Positions 19,134-26,604 of a stretch of DNA of 43,550 nt are shown here, in pieces. Origin of the DNA: Flavobacteriales bacterium (GTDB lineage: Bacteria > Bacteroidota > Bacteroidia > UBA10329). The stretch spans positions 1 through 43,550 of the forward strand of contig JAIOYP010000002.1 in assembly GCA_021741155.1 (NCBI GenBank). Direction: 5' to 3'. Each line of letters begins with the position of its first letter. The first letter of the stretch is position 1. A program made the translations under genes and the position numbers. The notes under the pieces are model-generated. The model searched no databases. It worked only from the letters and a program-made list of their open reading frames with translations, and was not told where the DNA came from.

Positions 19134-19251
19134 TCACCAAATGAAAACAAAAGCAGAAGTAAATTGCTGAGGCTCTTTTACATCAATTGACAAAAGGAAG
19201 TGAGAACACAGCTTTGAAAAACTCAACAATTCCGCATATTCGTACAATCGA

Positions 19252-20448
19252 ATGATACACAAAACCCTCCTCCTCCTCTCGCTAATTGGCATTGCCCTTG
19301 GCTCCAACGCGCAGAACGATAATCCACGACCGCAAACGCCCATCATGGGCTGGTCGAGTTGGAACCATTTCCATATAGACATCAACGAGCAACTGATAAA
19401 GGAACAGGCGGATGCCATGGTCTCTTCGGGCATGAATGATGCGGGTTATTCCTTCATCAATATTGATGATGGTTATTTTGGCGGAAGAGATGGTGGCGGA
19501 AACCTGCTGTCGCATCCCGAAAAGTTTCCGAATGGGATGAAAATCGTGGCCACCTACATCCACTCCAAAGGGTTGAAAGCAGGAATTTATTCGGATGCTG
19601 GGGACAATACATGCGCGTCAAATTCGCAGCGCGACAATTTTGGCAAAGGTGTTGGGCTTTCTGGCCATGACGAGCAGGATCTGAACCTGATGCTGAAGGA
19701 TTGGGACTACGATTTCATTAAAATTGACTGGTGTGGTGGTAGAGGAATGGGATTGAACGATCAGCAACGCTACACCGAAATAGGGAAGCTCATCCGCAGC
19801 ATTCGACCCGATGTGGTGTACAACATTTGTCGCTGGCAATTTCCGGGCAAATGGGCGCTCGATGTGGCCGATTCGTGGCGCATTTCAGGTGATATTCTGC
19901 CAACATTCAAATCGGTGATGCGAATTCTAGACCTGAGTGTGGACCTTTGGAAATACAGTTCCGCAGGTGGTTTCAACGATATGGATATGCTGCAGGTTGG
20001 GCGCGGCATGAGCTATGATGAGGATAAAACTCATTTTACGATGTGGTGCATGCTCAACTCCCCGCTTTTGGCCGGCAACGACCTGCGCAACATGAGCAAA
20101 GAGACCATCGAAATCCTCACGAACAAAGAAATTATTGCCCTGAATCAAGACCCTCTCACCTACCAGGCCCACAAGATTTTGGACAACGGCAGCACGGAAA
20201 TTTGGGCCAAACCGCTAGGTTCTTTAGATGGTGGAACGGTAGCAGTTGTACTGCTTAACCGTTCTGGAAATGCAAAAACCATCGAACTGAATCTACAGGA
20301 AATCGGAATTGACCCGAACACTTCTTTCACATTGCGTGATCTTTGGAAAAAAGAGGCTATTGCTACAGATAATTTGACGTTCGAAGTTCCTAAACATGGG
20401 GTTTTAACTCTTAAAATTGAGGGTAAGGCGATTGGGAATGTCTATTAA
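19252..20448 (+). CDS. GH27 family alpha-galactosidase, exported
   Basis: Hydrolyses terminal alpha-galactosides. It carries a signal peptide (MIHKTLLLLSLIGIALGSNA, cleavage near residue 20) and so acts in the periplasm or outside. Glycoside hydrolase 27 landmarks follow in order: TPIMGWSSWNHF (30-40), INIDDGY, GLKAGIYSDAGDNTC, the nucleophile Asp159 in DFIKIDWCGG, and the acid/base Asp214 in DSWRISGDI. Then come FNDMDMLQVG, MWCMLNSPLLAGNDLR and an all-beta C-terminal domain (VAVVLLNRSG). At 398 residues it is full length. It stands alone, with no transporter or other glycosidase next to it, and no T9SS sorting domain is evident at the C-terminus. Confidence 0.9.
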   Translation: MIHKTLLLLSLIGIALGSNAQNDNPRPQTPIMGWSSWNHFHIDINEQLIKEQADAMVSSGMNDAGYSFINIDDGYFGGRDGGGNLLSHPEKFPNGMKIVATYIHSKGLKAGIYSDAGDNTCASNSQRDNFGKGVGLSGHDEQDLNLMLKDWDYDFIKIDWCGGRGMGLNDQQRYTEIGKLIRSIRPDVVYNICRWQFPGKWALDVADSWRISGDILPTFKSVMRILDLSVDLWKYSSAGGFNDMDMLQVGRGMSYDEDKTHFTMWCMLNSPLLAGNDLRNMSKETIEILTNKEIIALNQDPLTYQAHKILDNGSTEIWAKPLGSLDGGTVAVVLLNRSGNAKTIELNLQEIGIDPNTSFTLRDLWKKEAIATDNLTFEVPKHGVLTLKIEGKAIGNVY

Positions 20449-20490
20449 CTACCTGATGTTACTCAAGGCTATTTTTGAGTTCAAAATGGG

Positions 20491-20563
20491 ATGAAGGGCA
20501 AGGAGCAAGAGACGTTTTCTCTCCTCATCGCCCGTCTCTCTCCCCAAGAACATGGAGTTGTGG
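20491..20563. repeat. Palindromic intergenic element, copy 1
   Basis: In the 218-base gap after the galactosidase, GGAG-ca-AGAGACG (20502-20514) pairs with CGTCTCTCTCC (20533-20543). The element ends in GGAGTTGTGG. The same landmarks, CAAGAGACG and GGAGTTGTGG around a hairpin, recur at 41401-41476, so this is a dispersed REP-like element. A further weak stem (ACTCAA/TTGAGT, 20461-20480) lies just before it. Confidence 0.55.
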
Positions 20564-20604
20564 CATTAAGCATTGAAGGCAAGACTATTGCCTGTGTACA
20601 TTAG

Positions 20605-20618
20605 ATGATATAAATCAT
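20605..20618. promoter_or_regulatory. Crp/Fnr-like palindrome upstream of the cytochrome cluster
   Basis: ATGAT-ATAA-ATCAT is a perfect palindrome whose core TGAT-N4-ATCA equals the core of the FNR consensus TTGAT-N4-ATCAA. It ends 48 bases before the ATG of the first diheme cytochrome gene. Control of a heme-protein cluster by an Fnr-family regulator would fit, but this is inference from one site. Confidence 0.4.
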
Positions 20619-20666
20619 ATTTCCACACACGATATATCATGACATTGATGCGACATAATCAACGCC

Positions 20667-21362
20667 ATGAAACACATAACTCTCTCCTCCATTTTAGCTA
20701 TTGCATTTCTTCTCAACGGATGTTCTCACACTCCTGATGGATCTGATGAAGACTCTTTGCCCGCAATCACCCTAAGCCCTGAAAAACTGGCAGAAGGTAA
20801 AGCCATCTACATGAAATGTGCAGTCTGCCACGGCCACAATGCCGAAGGTGTGAAGGCTTTCAACTCACCCGCTTTGGCCAATCAGGAAATTTGGTACCTC
20901 AGGCAGCAACTTCAGAATTTCCTTAACGGAACACGGGGCCACCATGCGAAAGATAGCCTTGGTGCCGTGATGGTTCAGCAGGCAAAAATGCTGGAGACTG
21001 CGGATCAATTGGAAACCGTTATCTCCTATATAGAACTGCTTCCGAGAGTGCAGACCGAGCAGACCATTTTCGGTGATGCGGAAAACGGAAAACACTATTA
21101 CAACAAGGTTTGCTCTTCATGCCACGGAATTGACGCAAAGGGTCTTGAAGTCTATCTATCTCCCAATCTCCTCGGTATTCAGGATTACTACATGGCTGGT
21201 CAGATTCGCAATTTCAGAGATGGCGTACGGGGCATTACCGAAGGTGATACAACGGGAGCTAAAATGATTGAAATGTTGGCTCAAATTCCAGACGATAAGA
21301 CCATTGACGATGTAATCACCTATATCCACACCTTACAGACCACAAAGCCGAAATATTATTGA
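20667..21362 (+). CDS. Diheme c-type cytochrome lipoprotein (1 of 2 tandem paralogues)
   Basis: An electron carrier of 231 residues, exported and lipid-anchored: signal sequence MKHITLSSILAIAFLLNGC with the lipobox Cys19. Two class I cytochrome c domains follow, with heme-binding CAVCH at 51-55 and CSSCH at 149-153. The repeated architecture (YLRQQLQNFLNGTRG... and YMAGQIRNFRDGVRG...) and likely axial Met residues (VMVQQAKML, AKMIEMLAQIP) match cytochrome c4/c553-like diheme proteins. It is a close relative of the next gene, which also has two hemes. The gene probably opens the cytochrome cluster; a palindrome resembling an Fnr site lies 48 bases upstream. The electron donor and acceptor cannot be told from the sequence. 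Confidence 0.88.
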   Translation: MKHITLSSILAIAFLLNGCSHTPDGSDEDSLPAITLSPEKLAEGKAIYMKCAVCHGHNAEGVKAFNSPALANQEIWYLRQQLQNFLNGTRGHHAKDSLGAVMVQQAKMLETADQLETVISYIELLPRVQTEQTIFGDAENGKHYYNKVCSSCHGIDAKGLEVYLSPNLLGIQDYYMAGQIRNFRDGVRGITEGDTTGAKMIEMLAQIPDDKTIDDVITYIHTLQTTKPKYY

Positions 21363-21500
21363 CCCGAATTACAATCTGCATATTTGCCCAAAAGGAAAAA
21401 ACGGAAACAAGTAGGTTTTGAAGAACATATTTTTAGCCATAGATGCACAGATTTTCAGGAATTAGTGTGGATATTTAGGTAGACACGCGGACAATCATTT

Positions 21501-21516
21501 TGACCAGAATTGGTCA
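21501..21516. promoter_or_regulatory. Palindrome upstream of the second diheme cytochrome gene
   Basis: TGACCA-GAAT-TGGTCA has perfect 6-bp arms and ends 46 bases before the ATG at 21563, nearly the same distance as the palindrome before the first cytochrome gene. The spacing does not fit a classical Fnr box. The 200-base gap also holds CATATTTG at 21379-21386, one mismatch from a -7 element. Confidence 0.35.
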
Positions 21517-21562
21517 GAAACTGTTAGAACAATTGCGCATATTCGCGGTTCAAGCAAATCCC

Positions 21563-22258
21563 ATGAAACAATCCATTAAAACCATCGCACTTTCGGCAAC
21601 TATTCTTGCAGCAATTGGCTGTGGTTCTGCCCCCGAAGAAAAAACGACAGAGAAAGAAACCGTTGTGGCCGAAAAACCAGCCGAACCTACAGGAGACGCC
21701 ACCAAAGGCCAAGCGCTTTACGCAACCTGCGCCACCTGCCACGGCCAAAAAGCAGAGGGAATTCAAGCCATGGGCGCACCCGCTCTGGCCAATCAAGAAA
21801 CCTATTACCTGAAGCAGCAGCTACAGAATTTCCGAACAAACAAGCGAGGCACACACGAAAAAGATGCCTTTGGCGCACAAATGCAGCCGTTTGCTAAAAT
21901 GCTTGACAGCGATGGTATCAACGATGTGGCAGCATACATCAAAACAATGCCCGCTGCCACGATTGCGTCAACCATCACAGACGGAAAAGTTGAAAACGGC
22001 AAGAACTACTACAACATGATTTGTGGTGCATGTCATGGTGCTGGTGCACTAGGCATCGAAGCTCTTTTCTCACCAAAACTGGTGGGAGTTCAGGATTGGT
22101 ATCTGGAACGCCAAATCAACAATTTCCGTGAGGGAATTCGCGGTACGGTTGAAGGAGACACACACGGTGCACAGATGCAGCAAATAGCCACTTCCATTCC
22201 TGATGATCAAACGGTGAAAGATGTAATCGCTTACATCAATTCTCTACAAGCGGAATGA
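21563..22258 (+). CDS. Diheme c-type cytochrome lipoprotein (2 of 2)
   Basis: The ATG at 21563 is chosen because it starts a lipoprotein signal (MKQSIKTIALSATILAAIGC, lipobox Cys20); an in-frame TTG at 21500 would bury it. The product has 231 residues, the same length as its upstream paralogue. A charged Glu/Lys/Pro linker (22-45) leads into two cytochrome c domains, with CATCH at 56-60 and CGACH at 154-158. The repeated LKQQLQNFRTNKRG and LERQINNFREGIRG segments match the previous protein. Both are probably anchored in a membrane and face the periplasm. The stop codon overlaps the ATG of the next gene (ATGA), so this gene and the diheme peroxidase-like gene are translationally coupled and probably work together. 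Confidence 0.88.
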   Translation: MKQSIKTIALSATILAAIGCGSAPEEKTTEKETVVAEKPAEPTGDATKGQALYATCATCHGQKAEGIQAMGAPALANQETYYLKQQLQNFRTNKRGTHEKDAFGAQMQPFAKMLDSDGINDVAAYIKTMPAATIASTITDGKVENGKNYYNMICGACHGAGALGIEALFSPKLVGVQDWYLERQINNFREGIRGTVEGDTHGAQMQQIATSIPDDQTVKDVIAYINSLQAE

Positions 22259-23451
22259 CCCGAAAAATTCCCGCAATATTATTCTCCATTGCCGTAATTG
22301 TAGGCGTATTTTCCTCCTGTGAAAAGGACATTGAGCCGATTGTTTCTACTAATCCAACCACAAACGAAACTTCTGGCGATTTTGAACTCTGCAAAACCTG
22401 TCCGCCCGGTTTTGAGCTAACCGATGAAGGCGTTTGCCGATTGCGATCACTTTATCAGCAATATGCTTCGCTGAAGGATCAAGGAGTTGGCGGATTGAAA
22501 ACCGCGCTGCCTGAAGTGCGCGATGGATTCACCCCGCAACAAATTGACCTTGGCCGCTACTTGTTTTTCGACCCAATACTTTCTGGCGATGGAACTGTAA
22601 GCTGTTCCACCTGCCATAGCCCCGAAAACGGATTGACCGATGGGCTCGATAGAAGTATCGGCATCACGGGAGACAAAGTGGCGCGCTCGGCCCCAAGTCT
22701 TTGGAATGTGGCTTTTCTGAAACTTTTCTTTTGGGATGGAAGAGCAACAACATTGGAAGAACAGATGAAAGGGCCACTTTTTGCGCATGATGAGATGGGA
22801 ACGAACGAACATCAGCTTCGCGAAACCATAAATGGCATTCCCGCTTATCAGAAAATGTTCCATGAAGCGTTTCCAGAACGGGATGAGAAGACCGTTCAAG
22901 TAGATCAGATCTATGCTGCACTTGTTGCGTTCGAAACATCGCTTATTTCATTGAACAGCCGCTATGATCAATACGCACACGGTTTTCATGGTGCGCTGAC
23001 TAAAGATGAAATCGAAGGGATGAATGTATTCCGATCATTCGTTGCTCGCTGTGCTGAATGTCATACGCCACCACTTTTTACCAACCAGCAAATTGCGGTG
23101 CTTGGCACACCCGAACCTGATGGCCGAGCGTTGGATGCTGGAGCTCAAGTTCCATATAATGATGCTTCCATGCGAGGCGGATTCAAAATTCCCAGCTTGA
23201 GGAACATAGAACTCACCGCTCCATACATGCATTCCGGCAGGTTCAAAACGCTGCGCGAAACGGTGCAGTTCTATACCGATGGTAGAGGTCATGCCGTTCC
23301 CGAAGGAGAAAAACTCTACCTGCATTGGCACGTGTGGGAACCTCAGCTTTCCGACAACGAACTGGACCGCTTGGTGGATTTCCTCAAAACATTAACGGAC
23401 GAAACTTTTATGCCTAAACGACCAGATCGCTTACCTTCAAACCCAAGTTAG
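22255..23451 (+). CDS. Diheme cytochrome c peroxidase-like (CcpA/MauG family) lipoprotein
   Basis: The family reduces hydrogen peroxide or oxidises other substrates with two c-hemes in the periplasm. It has 398 residues, with a lipoprotein signal (IAVIVGVFSSC, lipobox Cys22). The family core follows: LGRYLFFDPILSGDGTVSC (heme 1, CSTCH 117-121), RSAPSLWNVAF, FFWDGRATTLEEQ, the second heme CAECH 266-270, FKIPSLRNIELTAPYMHSG and LVDFLKTLTD. Between signal and core is an unusual Cys-rich stretch (CKTCPPGFELTDEGVC, Cys46, 49 and 61) resembling half of an EGF-like module. The CcpA-type core is full length. Whether it is a peroxidase or a MauG-like oxidase cannot be decided here. The start overlaps the stop of the preceding cytochrome by four bases. 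Confidence 0.87.
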   Translation: MTRKIPAILFSIAVIVGVFSSCEKDIEPIVSTNPTTNETSGDFELCKTCPPGFELTDEGVCRLRSLYQQYASLKDQGVGGLKTALPEVRDGFTPQQIDLGRYLFFDPILSGDGTVSCSTCHSPENGLTDGLDRSIGITGDKVARSAPSLWNVAFLKLFFWDGRATTLEEQMKGPLFAHDEMGTNEHQLRETINGIPAYQKMFHEAFPERDEKTVQVDQIYAALVAFETSLISLNSRYDQYAHGFHGALTKDEIEGMNVFRSFVARCAECHTPPLFTNQQIAVLGTPEPDGRALDAGAQVPYNDASMRGGFKIPSLRNIELTAPYMHSGRFKTLRETVQFYTDGRGHAVPEGEKLYLHWHVWEPQLSDNELDRLVDFLKTLTDETFMPKRPDRLPSNPS

Positions 23452-23493
23452 GGTTCGATGCATCGAACCCTAACTGATTTGATGCATCGAACC
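23446..23493. repeat. Perfect 30-bp palindrome with a downstream half-copy
   Basis: Bases 23446-23460 and 23461-23475 are exact reverse complements with no spacer; the centre is GATGCATC. The palindrome spans the stop codon (23449-23451) of the peroxidase-like gene. The 13-mer GATGCATCGAACC (23457-23469) is repeated directly at 23481-23493, 24 bases on. There is no T run, so it is not a standard terminator. It may act as an RNA hairpin that sets the expression of the next gene, or as a site for a dimeric DNA-binding protein. Confidence 0.75.
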
Positions 23494-23529
23494 TCAATCG
23501 AAAAACCCTTAAAGAACACACACATAAGC

Positions 23530-25014
23530 ATGAAAAAAGCACTTCTCTGGATTGTTGTATCCGCTCTTGTATTTGCCATCGGCCTCTACGTTGGCAAGGT
23601 CAAATTCTCCGCATCAGGCCCTGCCGCTCCCCCACCCACATTCTTCGAAGGTGGTGGAAACATATCGGTTGATGTTTCTGAAAAAACCGTGATTGAGGTG
23701 AAGAACGGCCAAAGCATTCAAGATGCTGTAGGAAAGGCAAATCCAGGAGATCTTATCCGTGTTTATCCAGGGAAATATCACGAAACGGTTTACATCGATA
23801 AGGACAACATCAGCGTTCAAGGCGTGATCGTAAAAGGCGAATGGCCCACGTTGGATGGAAGTTTGAATGGCGAGAAAGTATTGAACGATGCCTTTCTCTA
23901 TTCAGGAAGCAATATCCTCATCGAGAATTTCAAGATTACGATGTACAAGGGAAACGGCATTATGGGTCAGGCTGGAAACAACTTCCTGATCCGTAACAAT
24001 TGGATTGTTGATGCCGGTGTTTACGGCATTTTTCCTGAGTTTGGAACCAACGGATTGATTGAGCATAACGTGCTCAGCGGCATTGCCGATGCTGCCATTT
24101 ATGTAGGCATGTGCGACAATATTGATGTGCGCCACAATGAGGTTTATGAAAGTGTTGCAGGAATCGAAATTGAGAATTCGCGGCATTGCTTGGTAGAGAA
24201 CAATTACACACACGATAACACGGGAGGAATTCTCGCCTTCATCACACCTGGACTGCCAATCAAAACGTGTTACGATGTGATCATCCGCGACAATTTTGTG
24301 GTGAACAACAACCATCCTAACTTCGGAAAACCGGGAGCTATCATCTCCATGCTTCCCGCAGGAACGGGTATCATCGTCATGGCTGCCGATGACGTGATAA
24401 TTGAAAACAACATCGTTTCGGGAAATGACAATACGGGCATCGTCATCACCGACCTCAGTTTCGGTTCCCAACTATCAAAAGACCCGGATAGCGAACCGAA
24501 CCCTGATCGCGTGGTCATTCTTGATAACGTGATGTTCAACAATGGGAACAATCCAGTTGCAGATGTAAAAGCAGCTATGGCAACTCAGTTTGATGATAAA
24601 GGGCCCGATATTCTTGCCTACGGTGGCGGTGTTGGAGGCTGTATCCGAAACAAAAGCATGTACAGAACCTGGGGATTGGATGCCTACGCAACGTGCGAAC
24701 TGAGCAACACCGATGCCGTAACTTCTTACCTACTGGCCGAGCCGGTTGCTCCACGCGTAATCGAGCATGACGAAAAGGGCAAATTGGCCTATTATGGCGT
24801 TTGCTCTGGTTGCCATGCCTATGATGTGCGAATGATAGGACCTCCAACGCAGGTTATTCAAGCGTTATACAAAGACAATCCGCAGGGAATTGCAGATTAC
24901 ATCAATGCGCCTGTTCACAAGCGCAAGGATTATCCAGAAATGCCACCACAGAATTACCTGTCGGAAGAAACGCGGTTGGCTGTTGCAGAATTCATGCTAA
25001 CGCTGAAGAATTAG
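23530..25014 (+). CDS. Membrane-anchored parallel beta-helix protein fused to a c-type cytochrome domain
   Basis: The ATG at 23530 starts an N-terminal membrane segment (ALLWIVVSALVFAIGLYVG); earlier in-frame ATGs lie in the palindrome region. The product has 494 residues. Residues ~55-390 form a right-handed beta-helix: GQSIQDAVGKANPGDLIRVYPG, then coils such as NIDVRHNEVYESVAGIEIEN and NIVSGNDNTGIVI, the CASH/NosD/pectin-lyase-like fold. The C-terminus is a monoheme cytochrome c with CSGCH at 425-429 and a likely axial Met471 in YPEMPPQNY. Family knowledge gives carbohydrate or metal-site roles for the helix, but I know no described function for this fusion. It follows three other cytochrome genes, so electron transfer to a substrate bound on the helix is an inference. 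A heme-free relative is at 26605. Confidence 0.82.
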   Translation: MKKALLWIVVSALVFAIGLYVGKVKFSASGPAAPPPTFFEGGGNISVDVSEKTVIEVKNGQSIQDAVGKANPGDLIRVYPGKYHETVYIDKDNISVQGVIVKGEWPTLDGSLNGEKVLNDAFLYSGSNILIENFKITMYKGNGIMGQAGNNFLIRNNWIVDAGVYGIFPEFGTNGLIEHNVLSGIADAAIYVGMCDNIDVRHNEVYESVAGIEIENSRHCLVENNYTHDNTGGILAFITPGLPIKTCYDVIIRDNFVVNNNHPNFGKPGAIISMLPAGTGIIVMAADDVIIENNIVSGNDNTGIVITDLSFGSQLSKDPDSEPNPDRVVILDNVMFNNGNNPVADVKAAMATQFDDKGPDILAYGGGVGGCIRNKSMYRTWGLDAYATCELSNTDAVTSYLLAEPVAPRVIEHDEKGKLAYYGVCSGCHAYDVRMIGPPTQVIQALYKDNPQGIADYINAPVHKRKDYPEMPPQNYLSEETRLAVAEFMLTLKN

Positions 25015-25023
25015 TTTGGGTGC

Positions 25024-25031
25024 TATCTTTG
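25024..25031 (+). promoter_or_regulatory. -7 element (TATCTTTG) for the mntA-hepT pair
   Basis: TATCTTTG matches TAnnTTTG and ends only four bases before the mntA ATG at 25036. A transcript from it would have almost no leader, so the pair may be expressed from a nearly leaderless mRNA. No matching -33 box was found. Confidence 0.4.
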
Positions 25032-25035
25032 AGAT

Positions 25036-25338
25036 ATGGATTTCCTAAGTCAGCATTCGGATCAAATTGCAGCACTTTGTAAAAAACACAAGGTGCTTGA
25101 GTTATCTGCCTTTGGCTCTGTGGTGAGGAATGAACTAACTCCAGAGAGCGATGTGGATCTTGTTGCTCAATTCGGTAATGTTCCTTTGGATGATTATGCC
25201 GACAACTATTTCGATCTGTGCGATGCATTAGAGGAACTGCTCCAGCGCAAAGTCGATTTGGTAGTGGACAAGGCCGTTAAAAATCCCTATTTCAGAGAGG
25301 GGCTTGAGGAAACCAAAAAGCTGCTCTTTGCCGCATGA
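25036..25338 (+). CDS. mntA: MntA-like nucleotidyltransferase antitoxin
   Basis: Minimal nucleotidyltransferase of 100 residues. It shows the family signature GSX10DXD exactly: Gly27-Ser28, ten residues, Asp39-Val-Asp41 (AFGSVVRNELTPESDVDLV). Antitoxins of this type inactivate the partner HEPN RNase by adding AMP units to a Tyr next to its active site, as shown for MntA/HepT of Shewanella. The gene overlaps hepT by four bases (ATGA), the usual coupling in this type VII system. It lies between the cytochrome cluster and a dehydrogenase gene and may have its own promoter at 25024. Plasmid maintenance or phage defence roles are known for relatives; which applies here is not visible. Confidence 0.87.
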   Translation: MDFLSQHSDQIAALCKKHKVLELSAFGSVVRNELTPESDVDLVAQFGNVPLDDYADNYFDLCDALEELLQRKVDLVVDKAVKNPYFREGLEETKKLLFAA

Positions 25339-25676
25339 ATGCTGAGCGACACAGGAAAAAATTGTTATCCGATATTCTTCTGGCCATTGAGGAGATTGAT
25401 TTATTTTTCGATGGTGCAAAAGACTTCCAATCATACAAGAATGACCTGAAATTGCGCAAAGCAGTAGAGCGCGAATTGAAAATTATTGGAGAGGCGATGC
25501 ACCGACTTCTAGAACTCGCTCCAGACATTGAAATAACGGATGCCCGCAAGGTGGTCAATCTTAGGAATCGCATAATCCACGGCTACGATAAGGTTGTGGA
25601 TGAGGTTATTTGGGGCGTTTTATCCAAACATCTTCCTACATTAAAAGTGCAGGTAGAACAACTTCTTAAAGCTTGA
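25335..25676 (+). CDS. hepT: HepT-like HEPN ribonuclease toxin (DUF86)
   Basis: All-helical HEPN protein of 113 residues, partner of the nucleotidyltransferase before it. The catalytic motif RX4HXY is intact: Arg77, His82 and Tyr84 in LRNRIIHGYD. In characterised pairs the toxin cleaves RNA (mRNA or tRNA), and the Tyr is the AMP acceptor; both follow from the family, not from this sequence alone. The start overlaps mntA by four bases. Unusually, its stop codon is itself overlapped by the TTG start of a short-chain dehydrogenase (TTGA), so all three genes form one coupled unit. Confidence 0.87.
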   Translation: MNAERHRKKLLSDILLAIEEIDLFFDGAKDFQSYKNDLKLRKAVERELKIIGEAMHRLLELAPDIEITDARKVVNLRNRIIHGYDKVVDEVIWGVLSKHLPTLKVQVEQLLKA

Positions 25677-26527
25677 AAGGAAAAACAGTAGTCATCACAG
25701 GCGGAAACGCAGGCATTGGTAAAGCCACAGCCATCGCCTTAGCAAAAAAGGGCGCTGAAATTGTCATCACCTCCCGTTCAGAAAGCAACGCTAAAGCGGC
25801 TGTTGCTGAGATAAAATCCACCTCTGGCAACCCTGCTGTCAGCTATGTTTTAGTTGATCTGAGTTCTCAGAAATCGGTACGCAAAGCGGCTGAAGAACTA
25901 AAAACCAAGTGTCCGCAAATTGATGTGCTCATCAATAACGCTGGTTGCTACATTTCTGATTTACAATTGAATGTCGATGGCATTGAAATGCAATTTGGCA
26001 CCAATCACATCGGTCATTTTCTACTAACGAATCTGATTCTAGACAACATCAAAGCATCTGGAAAAGCTAGAATCATCAACCTTTCTTCGATTGCCCACAA
26101 ATCAACCCGTGCATTGAACTTTGACGACATCAACTACCAGAAGGAAGACTACGGTGGTTGGAAATCGTATTCCCGAAGCAAATTCTGCAACATACTTTTT
26201 ACCAAAGAGCTTGCTCTACGATTGGAGAAAGATGGAATTACAGTCAATGCGGTTCACCCCGGTGGCGTGCGAACCGAAATTGCGGAGAAGAACGCCAACT
26301 GGTTTACCAAACTGGGTTGGATTGTCATGAAACCATTGATGATTACGGTTGAGAAAGGTGCTGCAACTTCCATCCATTTGGCATCATCGCCACAAGTGGA
26401 AGGAATATCAGGCCACTACTGGGCTATGAGTAAGCAATATTGGAGCAATAAGCCTTCTCAAGACCCCGAATTGGCAAAAAATCTGTGGCTGAAAAGCGAG
26501 GAACTTATCGGTCAGAAATTTCTTTGA
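25673..26527 (+). CDS. Short-chain dehydrogenase/reductase (retinol dehydrogenase-like), TTG start
   Basis: NAD(P)-dependent oxidoreductase of 284 residues. The start must be TTG at 25673: the Rossmann motif TGGNAGIG begins at residue 9, and no ATG precedes it in frame. The TTG overlaps the hepT stop (TTGA). Further motifs are NNAG (88-91), NHIGHFLLTNLIL, INLSSIAHKS and the catalytic pair Tyr166/Lys170 (YSRSK), with VHPGGVRTEI after it, as in the RDH11-14/WWOX-like branch of classical SDRs. The substrate is unknown; relatives act on retinoids or long-chain aldehydes, and a RetSat-like oxidoreductase is encoded 1.5 kb downstream. Coupling to a toxin-antitoxin pair is unusual for an SDR. Confidence 0.88.
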   Translation: MKGKTVVITGGNAGIGKATAIALAKKGAEIVITSRSESNAKAAVAEIKSTSGNPAVSYVLVDLSSQKSVRKAAEELKTKCPQIDVLINNAGCYISDLQLNVDGIEMQFGTNHIGHFLLTNLILDNIKASGKARIINLSSIAHKSTRALNFDDINYQKEDYGGWKSYSRSKFCNILFTKELALRLEKDGITVNAVHPGGVRTEIAEKNANWFTKLGWIVMKPLMITVEKGAATSIHLASSPQVEGISGHYWAMSKQYWSNKPSQDPELAKNLWLKSEELIGQKFL

Positions 26528-26555
26528 TGGCTGAATAATCCAAACGGGAGCCTCC

Positions 26556-26563
26556 TATATTTG
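26556..26563 (+). promoter_or_regulatory. -7 element (TATATTTG) for the beta-helix lipoprotein gene
   Basis: TATATTTG followed by C matches TAnnTTTG, 41 bases before the ATG at 26605. A TTTG at 26523-26526 is too far (29 bases) to be a normal -33 box. Confidence 0.45.
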
Positions 26564-26604
26564 CGCCCGATTTCAACCTAAGACCTATCCTGCCAACCAA
26601 CCTC

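Noticed and set aside
20667-25014. A nos (nitrous oxide reductase) accessory cluster, because of a NosD-like beta-helix and cytochromes
   Set aside because: No nosZ, nosL, nosF or nosY in the window, and the beta-helix carries its own heme domain, unlike NosD.
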